A stretch of 64,000 bases of DNA from Gonapodya prolifera JEL478 (GCA_001574975.1 KQ965779.1:124001-188000), one strand, 5' to 3'; counted from the first letter of the stretch, positions 21,974 through 33,417 are shown. The notes: generated by a model from the sequence alone, not told the origin. Program-made: numbers and translations.

Positions 21974-22288
21974 CATCTTGATATGTAGGACAATAACAAA
22001 CAACTAATCCCACATGACTTATGGACTATTGAATCAAGTGAAAGGTCAGCAACGGTTGAACGGGTGAACTCTTTTAGACAGAACGGAGAAGAGGGAAAGG
22101 GCACCGACCAAAGTACCATCGAGATGGAAGACGTTGTAGACGACGCCGATGGCAAATGTGGACGTGGTCGCATAGAGCAGCCGAAGTCGCTGGCCAACGA
22201 CTCGGTAAGAATCACAAAAGGTGCCGTATGGAATGTACCTTCCGGCCAATTTTCTCGTTCTCATTGCATCACCGCAAAACCCCACACG

Positions 22289-23517
22289 ATGACAGACCTC
22301 GCCGCATCAGCTGCCGGAGGTTTCACTCAGGTTCTCGTTGGAGCTGTATGTGCCTGTTGATGGAGAGTTTTCCGTGTCGAGCTCTCGGTGAAAACCCTGC
22401 AGCCTTTTGACACAGTGAAAGTTCGCCTGCAAGTGCAATCGGCGGGAGCGTCGGCTGGTGTTCCAAAATATCGAGGAGCGGTGGACTGTACCCGTCAGAT
22501 TTTGAAGTTCGAAGGCCCTCTGGCATTCTACAAAGGTGACTTTTGCAACGAACGCAGCGTCTGGCGCAATGGCCACTCAATCCTCACCAAAAAATTCGGG
22601 TACAAGGGTCTGCGTTTCCTTTTGTAACACAACCAATCGCAATTTCGACGTCCTTTCTGACAAATGAGATCACAAAGCGGTACTTCCGAAGTCAACCTGG
22701 CAGGACGGATGCGAGGTTATCTCCAAGCGAAATATTTGCGTGCGGTCTTGCCAGTGGATTCATGATAACAGCAGTAACTGCCCCCATCGAGCATATCCGG
22801 ATTAGGCTCCAAGTGCAGAGGTCTCGAACGTCGAGTGCTCTTGTGGGGCTCCCGCACTTCTCTGGACCAGTTCAGGTCGCTCGGTTCATGTGGAGGAACT
22901 ATCGTTTGCGGGGGATTTTCAAGGGATATGGTGTGACTCTATGGCGAGAGATGCAAGCGTGAGTGTGCTGTTTGTGCTTTCTTATGTTTTACGTCAACAA
23001 ATTATAAACACCGACTTGCCACGATGGTGGTAGATACGTTTTTTTTCTGGGTACCTACGAGTACCTCACTCAGCGATACATGCTTGGCAATCGTATTCAT
23101 CGACGGGAGGACATGCCTCGATCCGCCGCGATGCTATTTGGTGGTTTATCTGGTGCCGCTTAGTGAGTCTAATGTGCAATTGGTTTCCTACTCTTCCTGA
23201 CTTACTCCCGTCTACTCTAATAGCTGGGGCTCAGTCTATCCTATAGATGTTGTCAAATCGAAGATCCAGGTAAACAGATTGTTCTCCTTTCACTCGAAGT
23301 TGAACGGATTTTTTCTTATCACCCCTTTTAGACTGATCACCCCGACCGATCTCTCGCCAAGTTCCGAAGCACATTCGACTGTTACAAGCAGACGTTTCGA
23401 GAATCGGGTGTGCGTGGTTTCTTCAACGGCTTCGCTGTCTGCATTATTCGCGGCATATGTGTAAATGCCGCGACCTTCCTCGTGTTCGAGGGTGTCCTAA
23501 ATGCTCTGGGACGATGA
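22289..23517 (+). CDS. mitochondrial carrier family protein (carnitine/basic amino acid carrier-like)
   Basis: This is a six-helix solute carrier of the mitochondrial inner membrane. ATG 22289 gives MTDLAASAAGGFTQVLVGA. The first repeat has PFDTVKVRLQVQ, the second PIEHIRIRLQVQ and the third PIDVVKSKIQ, which are the three Px[DE]xx[KR] signatures. YRGAVDCTRQILKFEGPLAF and YKQTFRESGVRGFFNGF are the matching matrix helices. The end is VNAATFLVFEGVLNALGR, TGA 23517. Introns fall after VGA, FYKG, EMQA, GAA and KIQ, all in phase. Overall it looks most like the carnitine/acylcarnitine-ornithine branch, but the substrate is not certain. Its last exon is duplicated as a relic at 25419-25596. Confidence 0.9.
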
Positions 23518-24264
23518 CGGCCTCGAGAGGGGCCTCGGCCTCGGGCTGTGAGAAATACCGTGCGAGGAGTGGAGTCCGAGAACGAGAGACTCAAGGGCGA
23601 GTTGAGAGGCCACGTAAAGTAATCTGAGACATATGTGCTTATACATCGCAAGCCGCTAGTCCAGATGTAACGTTTTTATTTTTCTATTCAAATCTCTGGT
23701 CCCACTGCGTTTCACTGTTCCGCTGCGCTGGTGGCTGGGGCCAAAACTGCGCCACAACAAGGACTCCAACTCGTGAATGGGCAGCATATTTTATGCATAT
23801 TGATATACACTAACCTGTATGTAGATGAAACCACCTGGGGTTTCTGGGCAGTCCTGGGCCCTGGTACCTTCCTGGTACTGACGGTGCGTAAAGGTATCAA
23901 TTCGAGCAACCTTGTCCGGTCGATAACTGACGGGTGCAAGGATACTGATTCGCATAAAGAAAACCAACCTGCGCTCCTCTCAACTAGGCTTGAAGTTGAT
24001 GAATCTTGAGCTGCCGTGACCCCGGCCTGGGTCGCCGCAGATCACCGCCAAGTCAGCCAAATATGTGGTCCAGGCGCCATTACCCACACCGATATCGAAA
24101 AGCTTCGCAAGCGAACCATACGTTCTGGAAAGATTCCGACGTTTTCTGCAGACAACTTGTCACAGTGTGTTCCCGTTCGTCTTCAATTTTCTATCTCCAT
24201 GCCGAGATCCGCCGGACTTGGCGCACGGCGACCCCTTGAACCAACGCCAACCGCTGTGCACAGC
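23518..24264. other. intergenic spacer; part of the duplicated unit
   Basis: No gene is visible. Stretches here (for example around 23860-23990, with CCTTGTCCGGTCG and GTGCAAG-A-CTGATTCGCA) recur in diverged form at about 25860-25970. The spacer therefore belongs to the tandemly copied segment. Confidence 0.5.
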
Positions 24265-24336
24265 TGAACCGTTCTGAACCGTTCTGGGCGCTTTAAATGC
24301 AGTCCCATCTTTCGATCATGAACTCACTGCGTTGCC
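24265..24336 (+). promoter_or_regulatory. GAACCGTTC palindromes and TATA-like box upstream of the cysteine-rich membrane gene
   Basis: GAACCGTTCT occurs twice in tandem (24267-24276 and 24277-24286, within two bases), followed by CTTTAAATGCA and a TCGAT-ATGAA-TCACTGCGTTGCC block up to the ATG. Equivalent palindromes stand 66-70 bases before the other copies: GAACAATTC at 26172-26180 and GAACGGTTC at 28733-28741. GAACTGTTC at 27441-27449 lies before the relic copy. Conservation at a fixed place suggests a shared transcription factor site. No factor is identified. Confidence 0.5.
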
Positions 24337-25196
24337 ATGGTCTTTTCGAACAAGACGCGAAGCATCCTGGCCTTGTTCACCGCGCTGGCCTTCGTAAGTC
24401 AGATGGACGGCCTACATCTCCGCGGTAAGTCTCTTCTCCTCCACGGCGTTTGGACCTCGGGCGTGGATGTACCCTCATTAGCGATTTCGCCTTTCGGAAG
24501 ACCTGCAGGGCGCTGGAGAACTTCACGACATATTTGGCGATAGGAATTTCCCGGGAAGCCAAGACATCGCAGGTCGATCACTTGCTCGGCGTGATGCGGC
24601 TTTGTCGTGCGCCCCATGCAACAATTGGTACAGCACTTGGTGAGGAACAATTGCATGATTAAGCTCTGGGTATTGTGTAACAACTCACCACAATTCCATC
24701 GCAGCGCGGCGACCCCACTCTCAAACTGCACAACCTGGTACCAGAACTGCCTATGTACAAGCTCCCAAATGCAGCTTTTTAATTCATGTCTTGCCGCGAT
24801 TTACCCAACGGACGATGCTAGGATTGCTAGCGCACAAGCAACGGTCATGGGGAATTGTGGAATGAACCTCGATGCCTCTGATTGCGCAACCACTAACGTG
24901 AGTGCGAAGTGAATTTGAGCAGTTTGAAAATCAAAAGAATCTTCGCTGAGCCATCGTCAACACAACAGACCACGTATGCCCAAAACGTCGCGACCTGCAA
25001 CGCAGTATACAACGTAGTTGCTGCTGTCGTCGGCCTTTCCACCACAATCATCATCGTCATTGTTGTTCTGGCGGTGGTGCTCGTCGTCGCGATTTGTGCT
25101 TGCATCTACTGTTGCTGCAGGAGGAGCAGAGCGAGAAAAGCTGAGGCCGCTCAGGGAAACTATCCCATGCAGGGAGTCCCGTACAACAAGCCGTAG
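24337..25196 (+). CDS. small cysteine-rich single-pass membrane protein, paralogue A
   Basis: Four exons. The signal peptide is RSILALFTALAFVSQMDG. A propeptide-like segment (DLQGAGELHDIFGDRNFPGS, QDIAGRSLARRDAAL) follows, ending near a dibasic RR that would suit Kex2. The ectodomain has about eight cysteines: SCAPCNNWYSTC, NCTTWYQNCLCTSSQ, FNSCLAAIYP, GNCGMNLDASDC and ATCNAVYN. The membrane helix is GLSTTIIIVIVVLAVVLVVA. It runs into a cysteine cluster, CACIYCCCRRS, which is likely to be palmitoylated. The short tail has GNYPMQGVPYNKP. The layout is like Shisa-type small receptors modulating other membrane proteins, but I see no proven homology. Introns are phase-consistent. The stop is TAG 25196. 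It is the first of three tandem copies. Confidence 0.75.
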
Positions 25197-25418
25197 AGAT
25201 GACGGGTGATATGAATGATGAGCGGGAGAATTGGGCTCAATAGTTCTTTGTTTGACATTGTAAAGGTGACGTATTGTAAACAGTGATAAATCTACATCAA
25301 CAAGTTCAGAAACGAGAATTTCTACCATGAAGAAAAATAAGACCGGGATCTTTGCAGTAGCTTTTAGAATCAGGAGCTTCACGAGGAAGACGACGACGCC
25401 TGCGCCAAGAAATAGCGG

Positions 25419-25596
25419 TACCGATCATCCGAACCTCTCCCTCGCCAAGTTTCGGAGCAAGTACATGCAGTTATTTCGCGGATCAGGCATGTGTGGTTGG
25501 TTCAACTGATTCGCTATTTGCATTTCTTGCGGTAAATATGTGAATGCCGCGACTTTCCTCCTGTTTGAATGAGTACTGAATGCTCTGGGACGATGA
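25419..25596 (+). pseudogene. relic of the last exon of the mitochondrial carrier gene
   Basis: The frame reads TDHPNLSLAKFRSKYMQLFR, then GSGMCGWFN, a stop, FAICISCGKYVNAATFLLFE, a stop, and VLNALGR. This is a degenerate match to the last exon of the carrier at 23332-23517 (TDHPDRSLAKFRSTFDCYKQ and onward). It has two internal stops and no upstream exons. The following DNA (AAATACCGTGCGAG, GAGAGACTCAAG) also matches the carrier's 3' flank. It marks the left edge of the second duplicated unit. Confidence 0.85.
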
Positions 25597-26171
25597 CCTA
25601 CGGAGCGGGAACAGGCGTGGAATGCAAAAAATACCGTGCGAGAGACAAGTACGAGTACGAGAGACTCAAGAGCGAGTCGAGAGTCCGCACTATGTTATCT
25701 GGGACACGAGACGAGCGAGTAAGCACACAATGCAAAGACTGTTATTAGTTCTACAAGTGCAAGAGCACATACCGCAGAGTCAATGCTTATCAAATCTCCG
25801 CCCCCGGGGGCTTGTCCGCTGCCCATTGGCTGGGGGACAGGATACGCCCGAACCTGCCCGAACCCTTGGTAAAAGGTTTCAATTCGGTCAATTTTGTCTG
25901 GTCGGTAAGTAACGAGTGCAAGAGCGCTGACTCGCACAAAAAATCAAACTGTACAAACTGTGCTCCTCTTTGAACCCCAGCCTTGCCCGGTCTCGGCCTT
26001 GGTTGGGGGCCAAGAAATTGATCCGGCGTCATTACCACTCCGAACGGAAACTTACGGCAACATGCTTTCTGCAGCCAACTTCGAGCTCCTTCCAGAATGA
26101 CGGTCGGGGGGCGAAGACCTCCGGCATCGGTTCATTCGATCTCAATGGAGATCCGCCGTGGGGGCGGCTCA
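25597..26171. other. duplicated spacer, no gene
   Basis: The sequence is a diverged copy of the spacer at 23518-24264. No open gene is visible, although short frames exist. Confidence 0.5.
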
Positions 26172-26245
26172 GAACAATTCTGAGCCGTTTCTTTACGCTT
26201 CATATTCACTCTCCCATCCTTCGATCGTGAATTCCTTACGTTGCC

Positions 26246-27139
26246 ATGGCCTTTTCTTACAGGACGCGAACCATCCTGGCCTTATTCACGGTTCTGGCCT
26301 TCTCTTGTCAGACATATGGACTGAACATCCGCAGTAAGTCTCTTCTCCTCCACATTGTTTGGACTCCTGGGGCTGGATGCGCTCTTATCTGCAATGTCGG
26401 AAGACCTGCAGGGCGTTCCCGGAGCTGGAGAACTTCATCACATACTTGGCGATGGTTTCTTTCTGGGCAACCAAGACATCGCAGGTCCATCGATTGGACG
26501 ACGTGCTGATGTTTTGCAGTGCCCCCCATGCAATAATTGGTACAGCACTTGGTGAGAAACAATCGCGCGATTGAGCTCTGCCGATTGCTCCGCAACGACC
26601 AATATTTCTGAACATGTGAATTGCAGCTCAACAACACCACTCACCAACTGCACAGACTAGTACCAGAACTGCTATTGCTCAAAGCTCGCAAAGCCAGCTT
26701 CTCAATTCTTGTCTTGCGACATTGTATCCAGCGGGCGATGCTAGGATTGCCAACTCACAAGCAGCCGTCGCCACGAACTGTGCTATGAATCTCGATACCT
26801 TTGATTGCCCAGGGCAGAACGTGAGTGCGAAATCTACTCGTACAGTTTGAGAATCTAACGTTCCATCTGACTGCAACAGGCAACAGCTGGCCAATACGTC
26901 GCAGCATGAGTCAATGCCGTCGTCGGCCTCTCAATGACAATCATCATCGTCATTGTTGTTATCGCAGTTGTGCTCGTCATCGCCATTTGCGCTTGCATCT
27001 ACTGTTGCTGCCGAAATAGCAGAGCGAGAAAAGCTGAAGCAGTTCAGGGAAATTATCTCATGCAGGGAAATTATCGCAGGGATATTATCCCCCGGAGGGA
27101 AATTACGCCATGCAGGGAGCCCCGTACAACAAGCATTAG
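26246..27139 (+). pseudogene. cysteine-rich membrane protein, paralogue B, inactivated
   Basis: The gene has the same four-exon plan as paralogue A. The start MAFSYRTRTILALFTVLAFS and the propeptide exon (GELHHILGDGFFLGNQDIAG, LQCPPCNNWYST) are intact. In the third exon the tryptophan of the NCTTWYQNC motif is a TAG stop (about 26658). A one-base insertion follows just after YCS. In the last exon the cysteine or tyrosine of the pre-helix segment is a TGA, although the helix GLSMTIIIVIVVIAVVLVIA and the CACIYCCC cluster remain readable. Three independent lesions make this a pseudogene unless the locus is heavily edited or mis-sequenced. Confidence 0.85.
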
Positions 27140-27440
27140 TAGGGGTATCGACGGTAATAGGTACGATTAGAATATGATTAGCATATGATTTATAAATGGC
27201 CTTGATACGTGGGGTGTATTTGTGACGTATTGTAACACGTGATAACCCACGACGCATGAGATCAGAAAGCGAATGGCGGCTCTGAAGAAGAATGAGGCCG
27301 GGGTCCTTCAAGTAGATTTTACATGCGGATACAAGCCATCTGCAAAGAACGAGTACGTTTTTGCGGGACTTGCGGTCTTCTGGAGTCTTTGACATTGTCC
27401 ACATATGTTATTTGGCCCGCCCTTCACCGAGAACAGTAAC

Positions 27441-27590
27441 GAACTGTTCTGGGCACTTTAAAATGCATTCCGCTGTTCCATTGTGAATTCCAACAGGCCA
27501 CATATTCCCGATCCGTCGCGGCACGCAACGCAGCGAACGCCGTTGTTAACGCTGTCGCCGGACTCTCCACCACAATTATCATCGTCATAG
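27441..27590 (+). pseudogene. relic of a further copy: promoter fused to part of the membrane exon
   Basis: GAACTGTTC and CTTTAAAATGCATTCC, with CATTGTGAATTCC, match the upstream block of the family. The sequence then jumps to AACAGGCCACATATTCC, the start of the last exon. It reads ATYSRSVAARNAANAVVNAV and AGLSTTIIIVI before diverging at 27590. The first three exons are missing, so a deletion joined the promoter to the membrane exon. Confidence 0.75.
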
Positions 27591-28732
27591 CGAGGAGTGC
27601 TGACATGTGCCCGAATACGGCATCATTGCTGTCCATGCATCGCGAAGGTGATGGTGAGTGGCGGCGCTTCTTGCGCTGAGGTTTTGGTGGCAAGAGAGCT
27701 TGCTTCAAAAATTTCCGCCTAGCAGCAGATGAGAGAATAGGGTGTGAGCCGTTGCGGCAAGTCCCAGAGCAAAAAAAGATACATACGGCTGACAACCGCG
27801 GGGGTTGTTCAGGATGCCGCATACGGCTGACAACCGCAGGGGTTGTTCAGGATGCGAGAGATCGACGACCATTTTAGCAATGAGACCGGAGCCAGGAGAT
27901 GCAACAGGGCTTCACCTTCAGGTTCCTCAGGGAAACCATACATCCGGTGGTCGTGTGCATGTGAGTCTAGATCCCCTCAGAGGCCTTGGAAGGCGTGTGA
28001 GACCGGAACTTCTCAGGGGCCCTTGCGTATGGAAGTCGCTCCATCTGGGGACGGTCGGTGAAGTGCAGCCGTGGAAGGCGTGAGCACACAACCATAAACC
28101 ATGATCTTGGCATGGTACCTACGTCGAGAGAAACCAGATAGTAGTGGAGGGTGGGCGAGAAGAATTTGATGTGCGTGGTACAAGCGGCGCACAAGTGATT
28201 GAGATGAAACGATATGATTGACGTGGCTACAGCAGTGCAGCCTTGTAAGGTTTTAAGATGTGCTAGCGCAAGTGTTTCGTACTCTTAGGCTTGCTTCGTA
28301 ATTGTTCTGCCCCGAAACACCAAAGCCGGTAGAAAGTCGTGGACTTTCCGCCAAACGTTTTACGCGCGCCTTTCTGCACCACCGAAATAGTTACTGGCTG
28401 CGCCTGAAACCCATTTTCCGTAAGTACGAGCTGCGGGCCCAGATTCTACCACCAGTACAGGCGAACTTTGAGTACCGCCCCATCTATGGCATAGCGCAAA
28501 TTGTAATGTAGTTTATCTTTCCTCATTTTTCTTGTGAAGAGAATACCCGAAGATCCTCGGCTTGTTTAAGCCTCCACACCACCGTCACATGTCAACACCC
28601 CGAACTGTAACTATCCGGAGCACAGAGGCAACCAATCTGGAGAGGAATGTTCACTTTTTTGGACGAGCGACCTGCTGGAGAGTCTGTTCTCTCTGCGTCA
28701 CATTGAGGGCGCTGGGCGACCACCTTGGCCAA
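27591..28732. other. spacer with a 38-bp tandem repeat, no supported gene
   Basis: Apart from the direct repeat at 27782-27857 I see no coding gene. Frames on both strands are short and lack splice context. Confidence 0.4.
27782..27857. repeat. two tandem copies of a 38-bp unit
   Basis: CATACGGCTGACAACCGC followed by a G-run and GGTTGTTCAGGATGC occurs at 27782-27819 and again at 27820-27857, differing at about three positions. There is no coding role. Confidence 0.9.
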
Positions 28733-28809
28733 GAACGGTTCTACGCGCTTCAAACGTTCCAATGCGTCGATTGTGAATTCACTGCGTTGCGATTGCCTTT
28801 TTTGACAAG

Positions 28810-29660
28810 ATGCGAAACATCCTGGCATTCTTTGCGGTTCTGGCTCTCTCCAGCCAGATATATGGCCTGCATTTCGATAGTAAGTTTGTTCTCCACAACT
28901 TTCGAGTCCCGGGCGTGGATGTGCTCTTACCAACGCTTTGGGAAGACTTGCAGGGTGCGCCGGGGGCTGGAGACCTTCGCCATATAATTAGCGATGCGAC
29001 TTTCCTGGGCAACCAAGACATCGCAGGTCGAACACGTCTTGCTCGACGTGATGCGGCTTCGTCGTGCTCTGCGTGCAATACATGGTTCAACACTTGGTGA
29101 GGAACAGTTTCATTGCTTATCCCAGCGAATGGGGTTATCAATCACCTGAACATGTGAACCATAGCTCGGCAACGCCGATCACCAACTGCACAACGTGGTA
29201 CCAGAACTGCTATTGCACCAGCTCGCAAAGTCAGCTTTTCACTTCCTGCCTGACGTCTTTGTACCCATCTGCGCAGAACGATCCCAGGATTATCAGCGCA
29301 CAAGCAAACATCACCGCGAATTGTGCTATGAACGTCGATGCCTTTGATTGCCAAGCCCAAAACGTGAGTGCGAAGTGACCTCAAACAGTTTGAGAATCTA
29401 AAGAATGTTCGTATCCATTTTCAACACAACAGGCCACATCTGGCCAAGCCGTCCTTCAATGCTACGCACTGTACACCGTCGTTGCTGCAGTTGTCGGCCT
29501 CTCCACAACAATCATCATCGTTATTGTTGTTCTGGCAGTTGTGCTTGTCATTGCGATTTGTGCTTGTATCTATTGTTGCTGCAGGAAAGGAAGCAATCCG
29601 AGATATGCCCCGGCACCTCAAGGTTATCCGATGCAGCCGGCGTACTCCAAGTCTTATTAG
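28810..29660 (+). CDS. small cysteine-rich single-pass membrane protein, paralogue C
   Basis: Four exons. The start is ATG 28810 (MRNILAFFAVLALSSQIYGL), a few codons downstream of the start used by copies A and B, whose ATG is ATT here. The propeptide-like part is GDLRHIISDATFLGNQDIAG, then RTRLARRDAASSC with the dibasic site. The cysteine-rich ectodomain is CSACNTWFNTC, NCTTWYQNCYCTSSQ, FTSCLTSLYP and ANITANCAMNVDAFDC, with one N-glycosylation sequon in ANIT. The helix is GLSTTIIIVIVVLAVVLVIA, then CACIYCCCRKG. The tail has YAPAPQGYPMQPAYSKSY. All junctions keep phase and the stop is TAG 29660. Tail and ectodomain loops differ more from copy A than the helix does. Confidence 0.75.
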
Positions 29661-29816
29661 GGGTTTCGGGTGATATATGTGATGATGACGAGGAGAATTA
29701 GGGCTTGATTAGTTTACCAAAATATAACGTGTTATAAACCGTGAGAATCTACAATCAATAAGATGTGAGAAAATTCGACCCGGACAGAGAATGATCAGGA
29801 ATTCTTGTAGTTGAAT

Positions 29817-32800
29817 TTAAATCTGAACAAGAGCAAGCCATCCGGACTGCAGATGTCCAAATCCCTCAAGTCCGACCAACTTTAGTGCTTCACTGGACCA
29901 AGGGACTGTCTCTCCATTTGCAGGAAGGGTATAAATATAAGGCAGTCTCAAAACCGTCGACGATCCGGGAGATAAGGTGATGGGCTGTCCATTCGGACTG
30001 AAATCGATGGGAATTGGAGGTGAAACTTGTCCGGTTTCGAGTTGCGTGTTTACATCCTGCGATGAGGTATTCGAGAAAACCTTCAATGAAGATATTTCAG
30101 AGTGTATTTTCCTTGCGCGAGAAAAAGGAACAAGGATCACTTACCGTCACAGTGGGAGCCAAACGTATCGTACGTTTCGCAGCAGCTTCAGCATCCATCG
30201 CACCAACCGAGATTTTGATTCGCATTAACTGGCCTGCCATAGTTACTCCGGTCGCTTTTCTCTCCTTTGCTCGACCCAAGACTCTCACGGTGGACCCGCT
30301 AGCTGCAGCAGACGTGTTGGTCACAATATCTGGATGACAGATCGCACACACGGTAAAGATGGGCCAGTCTCGATCAATGAATCGCTGTCCAGACACGCTG
30401 GCGTTGGTCATATTGGGTGGTCGCAGAGGGCGCAGCGTTGTGGGATGTGGGTGGTATCGATGTCCCTGCGGACACTAATAACGACGCAATCAAAATAATG
30501 GCCAAAAATGGCTGTCGCGTTCAGATCAGTCAGACACGTACCTCGTACTCCATCGCCAGCATGATGCGGTCTCTGGGTACCTGTGATCCCTCCGCGTCCC
30601 CTGAAGGTATTGTTGGAATCGAGCGGGCAGTATCACTGGTGAGTGCTTTGGTTCGTGGGCGATCATCCGTGAGAGACTTGATGTCGATGAAAGATGCTAG
30701 AGTCGCGGGCTTCGGGGCGTTGGCTCCTTCAGACGTGCATGGTGATAGTAGTGTTAAACAGATGTTAACAATGACACCTCGCGACGTGTGAGATTCAAAT
30801 ATCCACCGTCAATTTGGGAATCCTTATCCCTTCGTCTCTTGCCCCGGTCTTTCCCTTCTGCTTCTTTTTCTGATTCCACAGTGTTGCGATTAGGTGACGT
30901 ACTGTTCGGTCCCTTCGCCTCAGCTCGGGTCCGTAGTGATAAGATACCCCAGCCACATCCGCTTTTAATCATACCATCTTGTCGATCAAAGTGGTTGTGT
31001 GAAGAAACACGAACAAGAGACCACGTCCAATCGGCAGGAGGAATAATTGCGTCGGCATCCTCTCTCGACGGATTGGCTTGAGCGGCCTCGTCTCCTGACT
31101 TCTCCAAGGGAAGAATCCTATAATCGTCACCCAATAGAGGGCAACAAGATAGCGCGAGATAGTTTCCCGTCTTGACAACAGTATCAAAACTCAGTTGCTG
31201 ACGTCAATAGTTCGGGGGATTGCTATTTTCTCACCTTTGCATCAAACGCTTCACCACGTGCTTTGATGTATCGACCACAATCGCAAGACTGTCGCAATTT
31301 TTCCTCGGTCAAGTGATTCCCTTGGTGACCAAACTGACATAAGTTACCATTGACCAGCACAGGAGATTGTGAGCGCTTGTACAGAAGCTTCAGAGGAAAA
31401 CTACTCACCCGTTTCCCACATTCATGCTGAAGTAGACTCCGCTCTTCACATTTTCGCTTACTGGGTAAATATTTTCCATTCCAAGTGTCGACACACATTT
31501 CGATGAGCCCTGCTTCGTACTTTTCACGAGAGACTCCACCGCGAGCGAGGCGGCGATAAAAGCGAAGGGATGACGAAAGCTGCACAGCTGCAATTATCAG
31601 GAGAAAGGAAAGACAATCGCACGTAAATGGGAGCTCTTACACGGGACAGGTGTTCCTTTGTGCCATACAGAACTTCATGCCCATCTCCACTGTAGAGCAG
31701 CGCGGCCTTGTCTCGCACTTCACGACAGTGAGCTTCTGCCCAATCAAGATCGGAGTTGGCGGCATCCTTTCTGACGCGCTCAAGAATTAGAGATCCTTCC
31801 TTTTGAAGACTGACGGTTAGCTCTTCCGAACATTGCAGCAGGGATGAAACAAGGTGATATGATGTTTCCACCGCCAAGGGAACGAGCAAAAATAAGACTA
31901 TAGCTTGGAGTTTACTCGGCAGCTGCAAAGTAGAAGACCACCTGGTTAGCTCGATGTGATCGACGGTTACATACTATATGTGAATGATTCTCACATCAAG
32001 CACCGAACTAGGAGGTTTTTCTTCCGAAGCAGGTCCTTTTGGACTGGTTGCATTCACCCTTCCCCTCAGTGGTGCAAAAACACCTCTAACAATACCGTAC
32101 GATGCTCCCTTCATATCACCTCGAGACAAATTTCGAAATAACGTCCCTGTTCCGTTTTGAGCCACCGAAGTTAACACTCGGCGAAGATGTGCGATTGTCG
32201 GGGTGTCAGTTGTTCGACTGGAACGAATTGCAAGCTGGGTCCTGTCTTGTTGTTGTTGCGGAGTATTCTCAACAGGGGTGTTCTGCGCCGTGTAGGAAGC
32301 ATTTGTATTCCCCACAGCATTGCGAGAAGGATAGTCGCGAATGTAGTCGAGCAAAGAAAACGATTCATCTGTCGCAGTTTCGACATCTGCGGAGTTGAGA
32401 TGGTATTCTGCAGTGACTGCTTCGGGAAGGCAAACGATGGCCCTCCGGGAATCATTTGGGTCGATTCCAAGAACTCCAAGCTCTCTTAGTGCAGACCTCA
32501 AATATAACAGCCGGCCTGGATCATTCGCAGCAATGGGTGAGTCAATGATAGAGAATATAACCGGGATGGAGCGCTGTTCTTGTTGTTTCTGCCCTGACCT
32601 CCCAGGTGCAGAGGGAGTTTGCCCTCCATGGCCGAAAGACGGACTCCACCGTCTGGCAATAACGTCCGCAAACTGCAAGGCTGAGGTAGCGAGGTTTACG
32701 AGGTCGAGCTTGCGAGATAGAGCGAGCTTCAGAATTGAAGTGTGGCAAGCACCGAGCACAGCTTGTCGTGTGGCCAACTGATACGTTGTTCGTGAGGATG

Positions 32801-33417
32801 TGGTTCTTTCCTGATAGCGGTTTAAATGATCAAACGTACCACGACCACACTGCACAAAGACAACAGTGCGAGTTGAATCGTTGTCCACAACTGGTTCGCT
32901 TCCGTATGCCAAGTCTGGAAATCTCCGCCTCGAGCCTCAGCGTCCGCAAATAAATACAGTGTGCTGTTGCGACGATCGAATACGAGTCGCAAATGGACGT
33001 TGTGGCTTAATTTGCAGTCAGCGGTGCTGGAAGTTGACTCCAGAATTCGCTTTCAGTGAAGAAAACGGGAGTCATCGACGACAAAGAAACATGATCAACT
33101 TACTAAACTCGTATTCCATCCTGCAATTCGATCCACAACGTGTGCAACGTCCCCGTAAACGATGTTCCCTCGTGGACCAATTTTTCCACACTCAAAGTCC
33201 CCAATGACAGCAACCACGCCCACATTCCCACTGGCTCCAGAAGTAGAGTCAATATGTATTTGAAAACGAGAGCATAGTTCTGAAATCATCGGTCAGCAGT
33301 CCAATCGGCACTTGATGCTGAAACTTTTGAAATTGCACCTTGAACGCGGTCTTCCAGCTCATCCCTCGCTGTTGGCTCGTATTTCCAATCAGCTGGAACG
33401 AATTCTTGGAAATCCAT
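29817..33417 (-). CDS. smg8: SMG8, nonsense-mediated mRNA decay factor
   Basis: SMG8 forms a complex with SMG9 and the SMG1 kinase that controls UPF1 phosphorylation. The N-terminal part (about 33417-32500) has GNVGVVAVIGDFECGKIGP, a G-domain-like strand, and RTVVFVQCGRGTFDHLNRY. Family signatures are clear further on. CEERSLLQHECGKRVSSF follows a FYRRLARGGVSREKYEAGL helix. SCDCGRYIKARGEAFDAK is the zinc-binding cysteine motif. WTWSLVRVSSHNHF and WGILSLRTRAEAKG form the sheet before the C-terminus. PITLSPGSSTVLRLPYIYTL ends the protein near TAA 29817. These match the order in animal SMG8. Several exon borders and the exact start are my reading. ATG 33417 fits, and an upstream ATG near 33507 is possible. 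Confidence 0.85.
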
